A stretch of 16,743 bases of DNA from Bacillota bacterium (GTDB lineage Bacteria; Bacillota; Clostridia; Christensenellales; Aristaeellaceae). The stretch is taken from contig JAEYAR010000131.1 of NCBI GenBank assembly GCA_023404715.1, positions 1-16,743 of the forward strand. The letters run 5' to 3'. This document shows, piece by piece, positions 12,736-16,743 of the stretch (positions are counted from its first letter, which is position 1; every line of letters begins with the position of its first letter). The notes under the pieces were generated by a model. That model saw only the letters and a program-made list of their open reading frames with translations, did no database searches and had not been told where the DNA came from. Made by a program: the position numbers and the translations under genes.

Positions 12736-14715
12736 TCAGGCGCGGCGGTCGCGCGCTTCCTTGAGCGTGCCGCCGCGATAGGCCGATAGCAGGTCCTCCA
12801 GGTCCGCGATGCGCCGCTTCAGCTCCTCGCCCTGGTCGGTGTCGCGCACCATCAGGCGGCGCGGCATCTTTTCAACGACCGTGTGCACGGAGTGGATGTC
12901 CTGCTCCTCGGTGATCGCGCGCGCCGTGGATTCAAAGGGCTGATGCGCGACCAGCGCCAGCTCGTGCGAGTTGAAGATCAGGGTATATCCGGCGATGCCG
13001 GTCACCGGCTGATAGGCGCGGGAGAGCCCGCCGTCGATGATGAAGAGGCGTCCGTTCGCCTTCACGGGGCTCTCGCCCTTTTTCAGCTGTACGGGCACGT
13101 GGCCGTTGATGATATGCCCCGTATCCGGCGAGAGCCCAAAGGCCTCCAAAATGCGCCGGGCCATGCGTTCGTCGTCCAGCAGGCTGTAGTAGAGGTTTTT
13201 TTGCTCCTTCCACGTCGCCCGGTCGGCGATGAAGCAACGCTCGAACGTGGCCATGCGGTCCTTGCCGAAGAGCGGCGAGTAGGGCCCGCAGCCCAAATAC
13301 CACAGAAAGTCCTGCCCGTCCGCGCGGGCGCGGCTGCCCGCGCGCGCGAAATAGCCCTGGCGCGCGAGCCTGTCCGCCCGGTCGATCGCCTCCGGCCCGG
13401 TGGGCGCCGCTTCCCCCTCTCGGACCGGCAGCGGGATAGGCGCGAAGTCGCCGTCCGGCGTCAGCGGGATGCAGCCGTGGTAGAGCAGGTTGCCGTTGCA
13501 GCGCAGGTACATGCTGCCCGCGCTGTAGAGGAAGCGCACGTGGCGCTGCAGCTTCTCGCTGTGCGCGAACGCGGTCACCAGGCGGTCTAATACCTCGCGC
13601 TCCTGGGGGCTCAGGGCGTAAGGGTCGGCCCAATCGACCGTCGGAAACCGGCACGAGCGCAGCGCATAGACGTCGCCGCCGATGGCGATCGTCGCGCCTC
13701 GGGGGTCTACGCGGTGCAGCAACCGGCGGTCCTCCATGCCGTATTCGGGGTGGCGGGCGATGAGCTGTCCCTCGAGCTTGAACTGCAGCACGGCCGCCGC
13801 CTTGTGCATGCGGGCGATCTGCATTTCGTCCTCCTGCAGCGCTTCCCCGTTCTCCCGCGGGCGGAAGGCCTCGCATGGGTCGTCCCCGTAGACCTCCATG
13901 GCCAGGGTCGCCAGCGGGCGCAGCGAGATGCCGTAGCCCACCTCGAGCGTGTCGAGATTGCCGTATTTGACCGACGTGACGACGACCGAGGCGATGCACG
14001 CCTCGCTCAGCGCGGCCGCGCCCATCCAGACGATATCGTGATTGCCCCACTGCACGTCGACCTGATGGTAATTCTCCAGCGCGTCCATGATCAGGTCTGC
14101 GCGCGGGCCGCGGTCGTATACGTCCCCGATGATGTGCAGGCGGTCGACCGCGAGGTACTGGATCATGCGCGAGAGCGCCACGATCAGGGCGTCCCCCTGC
14201 CCCGTCTCGATGATGGCGCGCATGATTTCGTCGTAATAGCCCTGCTTGTCGCGGCCACTGTCGTGCAGCAGCAGCTCTTCGAGCACGTCGCCCAGGTCCG
14301 CCGGCATGGCGGTGCGCACGCGCTTCCTGGTGTACTTGCCCGAGAGCAGGCGGCAAACCTCGATGAGTCGGTACAGCGTGATGCGGTACCACTCGTCGCA
14401 CACGACGCCCTGGCGCTTGAGTAAGGAAAGCTTTTCCTCCGGGTAGTAGACGAGCGTGCAGAGCATGTCACGCTCGTGCGCGGTCAGCATATTTTGGTAT
14501 AGATCGCGGATCTTGCTTTTGATGACGCCGCTGGCGTTGTGCAGCATGTGCACGAAGGCCGCGTGCTCCCCGTGCAGGTCGGAGAGGAAATGCTCCGTCC
14601 CCTTGGGCAGGCTGAGCACGGAGCGCAGGTGAATGATCTGCGCGGACGCCTCCCGGATCGTGGGGTAACGCTGGGATAACAGGCGTAGATACGCTTCGCG
14701 ATCGCTGTCAGGCAT
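12736..14715 (-). CDS. fbp: Fructose-1,6-bisphosphatase, class III
   Basis: A 659-residue protein, close to the roughly 670 residues of the Firmicutes class III enzyme (FBPase_2 family). It removes the 1-phosphate from fructose 1,6-bisphosphate to give fructose 6-phosphate, the committed step of gluconeogenesis in the cytosol. It carries calcineurin-like metallophosphatase motifs: FLSDLHGEH (Asp46, His48), IIGDVYDRGP (Asp198 onward), WGNHD (224-227) and a late INGHVPV. The N-terminal opening (YLRLLSQRYPTIREASAQII) is also typical of this family. The ATG at 14715 has AAGGAGG eight bases upstream; an adjacent GTG at 14718 would be only five away. A good promoter lies at 14810-14838, leaving a leader of about 85 bases containing ATAAGA/TCTTAT. 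Confidence 0.95.
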   Translation of the reverse strand: MPDSDREAYLRLLSQRYPTIREASAQIIHLRSVLSLPKGTEHFLSDLHGEHAAFVHMLHNASGVIKSKIRDLYQNMLTAHERDMLCTLVYYPEEKLSLLKRQGVVCDEWYRITLYRLIEVCRLLSGKYTRKRVRTAMPADLGDVLEELLLHDSGRDKQGYYDEIMRAIIETGQGDALIVALSRMIQYLAVDRLHIIGDVYDRGPRADLIMDALENYHQVDVQWGNHDIVWMGAAALSEACIASVVVTSVKYGNLDTLEVGYGISLRPLATLAMEVYGDDPCEAFRPRENGEALQEDEMQIARMHKAAAVLQFKLEGQLIARHPEYGMEDRRLLHRVDPRGATIAIGGDVYALRSCRFPTVDWADPYALSPQEREVLDRLVTAFAHSEKLQRHVRFLYSAGSMYLRCNGNLLYHGCIPLTPDGDFAPIPLPVREGEAAPTGPEAIDRADRLARQGYFARAGSRARADGQDFLWYLGCGPYSPLFGKDRMATFERCFIADRATWKEQKNLYYSLLDDERMARRILEAFGLSPDTGHIINGHVPVQLKKGESPVKANGRLFIIDGGLSRAYQPVTGIAGYTLIFNSHELALVAHQPFESTARAITEEQDIHSVHTVVEKMPRRLMVRDTDQGEELKRRIADLEDLLSAYRGGTLKEARDRRA

Positions 14716-14809
14716 CACAAAATCCTCCTTTTGTAGCCTCCCTTATTTTTTTATCCAAACATGCAACCATTGGGGGGCTTATACCGTCTAATAGATAAGA
14801 ACTTGTCTT

Positions 14810-14838
14810 ATTGTACCAGCTTTTGCGCCGTCTTTCAA
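14810..14838 (-). promoter_or_regulatory. Promoter for fbp
   Basis: Minus strand TTGAAA (14838-14833), 17-base spacer, TACAAT (14815-14810): five of six matches in each box. An inverted repeat ATAAGA-CAAGT-TCTTAT begins just downstream and could be an operator or leader hairpin. Confidence 0.65.
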
Positions 14839-15072
14839 GCGCAGGGGCTAAAGGGTCCGGCGGGGCGTTGCGATCCAATGTCATTCCCTTATCGCGGATC
14901 ATTCGGCGCACAATAGGGGCGCATTGCGCGCCCGCCCGTAGTTCGCCGAGCCCTAAGCCTCCCCCGAAGGGAAGGCCTTTGGGGAAAGGACGCTCCTCGC
15001 TCTCCAAGCCCCTCCCGCCGGGAGCGGTGGCATGGCACAACCGATATGAAGGAAAGGCCAAAACCGCAAAAG
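14839..15072. repeat. Gene-free spacer with small palindromic repeats
   Basis: This stretch between the fbp promoter and the next promoter holds no gene that I can support. At 14916-14933 it repeats the palindrome of 6407-6429; GCGCATTGCGCGCCC is identical in both. From about 14955 to 15036 it is a patchwork of short GC-rich inverted repeats, for example GCCTCCC/GGAAGGC and CTCCCG/CGGGAG. This resembles the intergenic repeats common in gut Clostridia, by general impression only. Confidence 0.45.
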
Positions 15073-15100
15073 TAGACAGAACAAAAATTTGTGGTATAAT
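15073..15100 (+). promoter_or_regulatory. Promoter for the secreted repeat protein
   Basis: TAGACA (15073-15078), 16-base spacer, perfect TATAAT (15095-15100). The leader to the ATG at 15183 is about 75 bases and contains a partial inverted repeat GGTTAGGGAC...GTCCTTATAACC. Confidence 0.65.
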
Positions 15101-15182
15101 AACAGGGTTAGGGACATCGGTCCTTATAACCACTTCAATATGCTATACGTGTTATAGACGATAAAAAGAGGAGGCTGGCTCC

Positions 15183-16508
15183 ATGCGCAGATTGGTGGCT
15201 TTATTCTTGGCGCTGCTGCTCGTTCCTTCCATTTCGCTGGCGGGCGTCATCACCACATATGAGGATCTGGTCGCCGCGGCTGCCTCCGCGGCGGACGGCG
15301 ACGTCCTGGTCCTGGAGGGCGAGATTACGGCGGACACCAAAGCGCTCACCAGCGCGCGCCGCGTCGTGCTCAAGCCGGTCGAGGGCGGCGAGGCGGAGAT
15401 CAAGGGTCTCAAGGTCAGCGACGCGGATCTCGCCTTTTCCGGCATCGTCCTTTCGGGCGGTTTACGCGTCAGCGGTGAATCGTACATCGAGCTGCTGCCC
15501 GGCACGCTCGTGCGCGGCGCGTCCGGGCAGGAGGCCGTCCTCTTCGAGGGGACTGGCAGCTTCACCGTAGACAGCGGCGCGACGGTTCAGGGCGGTAAAA
15601 GCGCCAACGCGGTCACCGTCAAGGGCAGGGGCGGCGACGTGCACGTCGCCATCCATGGCGATGTGGAGGGCGGCGACGGCGATGAGGATGGCGGAGCGGG
15701 CCTGCAGGTGGAAAACCTGGCGGGCGTGAGCAGCGTCGTCGTCAGCGGCGATGTCCGCGGCGGCAGCGGCAGCGGCATCGGCGGCAACGCCGTCAACCTA
15801 TACAGCCTCTCGGGCGAGACGAGCGCCATCCTCGGCGGCAACACGCGCGGGGGCGACGGGCGCGTCGGCGGCAACGCCGTGCAGATCGTGGGGCTCGGCG
15901 GCAGCGCTAACGCGGCGCTCGGCGGCCGGGCGACCGGCGGCGACGGCACCGATTTTGGCGGCGATACGCTCGTGGTGATGAACGTGCAGTCCAGCGCGGC
16001 GGTTTCCGTCGCGGGCTCGCTGACGGCCGGCAACATTCCGGAGTCGGGCGAGCGCCCCGGCGTGTCGCTGCGCATCGTGGACGAGCAATCCACCCAGCAC
16101 GTCACGCTCGAGGACGCGCACCTTCGCGACGGCGAAATCATCCCCGAGGGCGTAGAGACGCCTACGCCGGAGCCCACGGCGACCCCCATGCCTACGCCGG
16201 TGCCGGGCATTACGGCCTCCGTGCCGGTGGCGACGCTGCCCCCGCTCGTGACTACGGTCCCGGAGGAGCCCGCCGAGCCCACGCCGGAGCCCACGCAGCA
16301 GCCGACCGAGGCTCCGACCGGGCAGCCAACCCAGAGCCCGACCGAGGCCCCATCTCAGGAGCCTACGCAGCAACCGACGCCGCGGCCTACCGACGCGCCG
16401 ACCCAGGAGCCGCCCGCCACGCCCTCTGAGGCCGTGCCCACCGAGGACCCCGGCGATGCGCAGGACGGCGGCGCGGACGAAAAAACGGTTGACAACGAGG
16501 ACGCGTAA
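15183..16508 (+). CDS. Secreted Gly-rich repeat protein with Pro/Thr-rich tail
   Basis: A 441-residue protein. Residues 1-20 are a signal peptide (MRRLVALFLALLLVPSISLA). Residues 21-135 look like a beta-helix start (EDLVAAAASAADGDVLVLEG, then strands IELLPGTLV and EAVLFEGTGSFTV), as in right-handed parallel beta-helix proteins. Residues 137-280 carry about four imperfect repeats of roughly 32 residues, each with GG..GGNAV..., a hydrophobic strand and LGG..xGGDG. From about 322 a low-complexity tail of PTPEPT/PTEAP units runs to an acidic end (DEKTVDNEDA). There is no LPXTG motif or C-terminal membrane anchor, so it should be released or held by other contacts. GAGGAGG eight bases upstream supports the ATG. 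The function is unknown; adhesion or surface-layer roles are guesses. Confidence 0.78.
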   Translation: MRRLVALFLALLLVPSISLAGVITTYEDLVAAAASAADGDVLVLEGEITADTKALTSARRVVLKPVEGGEAEIKGLKVSDADLAFSGIVLSGGLRVSGESYIELLPGTLVRGASGQEAVLFEGTGSFTVDSGATVQGGKSANAVTVKGRGGDVHVAIHGDVEGGDGDEDGGAGLQVENLAGVSSVVVSGDVRGGSGSGIGGNAVNLYSLSGETSAILGGNTRGGDGRVGGNAVQIVGLGGSANAALGGRATGGDGTDFGGDTLVVMNVQSSAAVSVAGSLTAGNIPESGERPGVSLRIVDEQSTQHVTLEDAHLRDGEIIPEGVETPTPEPTATPMPTPVPGITASVPVATLPPLVTTVPEEPAEPTPEPTQQPTEAPTGQPTQSPTEAPSQEPTQQPTPRPTDAPTQEPPATPSEAVPTEDPGDAQDGGADEKTVDNEDA

Positions 16509-16517
16509 GGGTATAAT
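16489..16517 (+). promoter_or_regulatory. Perfect consensus sigma-A promoter for the T-box transcript
   Basis: TTGACA (16489-16494), 17-base spacer, TATAAT (16512-16517): every consensus base is present. The -35 box lies inside the last codons of the preceding gene (Val-Asp-Asn), and its stop codon falls in the spacer. Initiation is expected near 16524. Confidence 0.88.
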
Positions 16518-16523
16518 AAATCC

Positions 16524-16743
16524 AATTTCATAAACCCGTGTTTTGAAAGACGATGAAGGGAAACAATCGCGCGCGAACCGCAAAGAGAGCCGCCGGACGG
16601 TGTAAGGCGGCGGGAACGCACGCGGATAGCTCATCCCGGAGTTGCCTGTGCGAACCCGTTGGCGAAACAAGAGGCAAAGACCGGCGCGAGGGAGCGTGTC
16701 GCGAATACGTGACCGGGCCGCCGGGCCGCCGCCGACATTGCCT
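16524..16743 (+). ncRNA. T-box riboswitch leader (3'-partial)
   Basis: The leader reads like Stem I of a T-box. AGAGAG (16584-16589) is followed by a CCGCC/GGCGG stem (16590-16594, 16606-16610) around GGTGTAA, the conserved apical loop. A variable arm and GGAG (16638-16641) come next. TTGC after GGAG pairs with GCAA before AGAGAG, closing the stem as in known leaders. CGCGC/GTGCG can form the helix below it. The specifier loop would lie near GCGAACCCGTT (16650-16660); CCC or CCG (Pro) is the likeliest triplet by analogy with glyQS, but this is weak. A purine-rich linker (GAAACAAGAGG) follows. The antiterminator with its GGTGG-type T-box sequence and the regulated gene, probably for tRNA charging or amino-acid supply, lie beyond the window. 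Confidence 0.8.

Noticed and set aside
12932..14401. A 489-codon open frame on the minus strand
   Set aside because: It lies entirely within fbp in another frame, is extremely Arg/Ala/Gly-rich and has no family motif; a shadow due to high GC.
15587..16294. A 235-codon Ser/Pro/Thr-rich frame on the minus strand
   Set aside because: It is the complement of the Gly-rich repeats and PT tail of the secreted protein; low complexity and no start signals.
16619..16660. tRNA-like string GCGGATAGCTCA
   Set aside because: It resembles a tRNA D-arm start, but no anticodon arm or T-arm (GTTCGA-type) follows, and the context is that of a T-box Stem I.

Overview
The window looks like chromosomal DNA from a high-GC member of the Bacillota, most likely a Clostridia-type anaerobe. 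That rests on a class III fructose-1,6-bisphosphatase, a DUF1836 protein, a YmfI-type reductase, strong AGGAGG ribosome binding sites, consensus sigma-A promoters with 17-bp spacers, and a T-box leader at the right edge. The species cannot be named from this sequence. Most genes are GC-rich. The stretches around 1981-4140, 5600-5650, 6473-7400 and 10080-10990 are visibly less so and hold most of the intergenic repeats and regulatory structures.

Layout. 1-1960: the 3' part of a C39-like cysteine peptidase, converging on a thioredoxin-fold ArsC/Spx-like gene whose catalytic Cys is missing. That gene is divergent from a ymfI-like short-chain reductase. 1981-3879: a small exported protein, a terminator, and a minus-strand pair (AraC-type regulator followed after 4 bp by a VOC/glyoxalase-fold protein). 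3902-4138: a non-coding element built of nested perfect hairpins. 4176-7198: a nitroreductase, a DUF1836 protein, an SGNH hydrolase with an operator-like promoter, and an unrecognised membrane protein.

7274-9992: a long hairpin and a promoter precede a three-gene operon. Its first protein fuses a C_GCAxxG_C_C redox domain to a siroheme/4Fe-4S sulfite-reductase module and a two-cluster ferredoxin. Two half-size ChrA-type transporters follow. This is the most interesting gene cluster here and could be an oxyanion transport/reduction unit, which is inference.

10131-10980: a complex inverted-repeat leader, a small XRE-type regulator, and a second copy of the hairpin element. In one of its stems both strands have changed relative to the first copy so that pairing is kept. 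10996-14715 is all minus strand: two small unknown proteins, an HdeD-like membrane protein, and fbp (gluconeogenesis). 15073-16743: a promoter, a secreted repeat protein with a Pro/Thr-rich tail, then a perfect consensus promoter whose -35 box lies inside that gene's last codons and which drives a T-box leader. The gene controlled by the T-box lies beyond the window.
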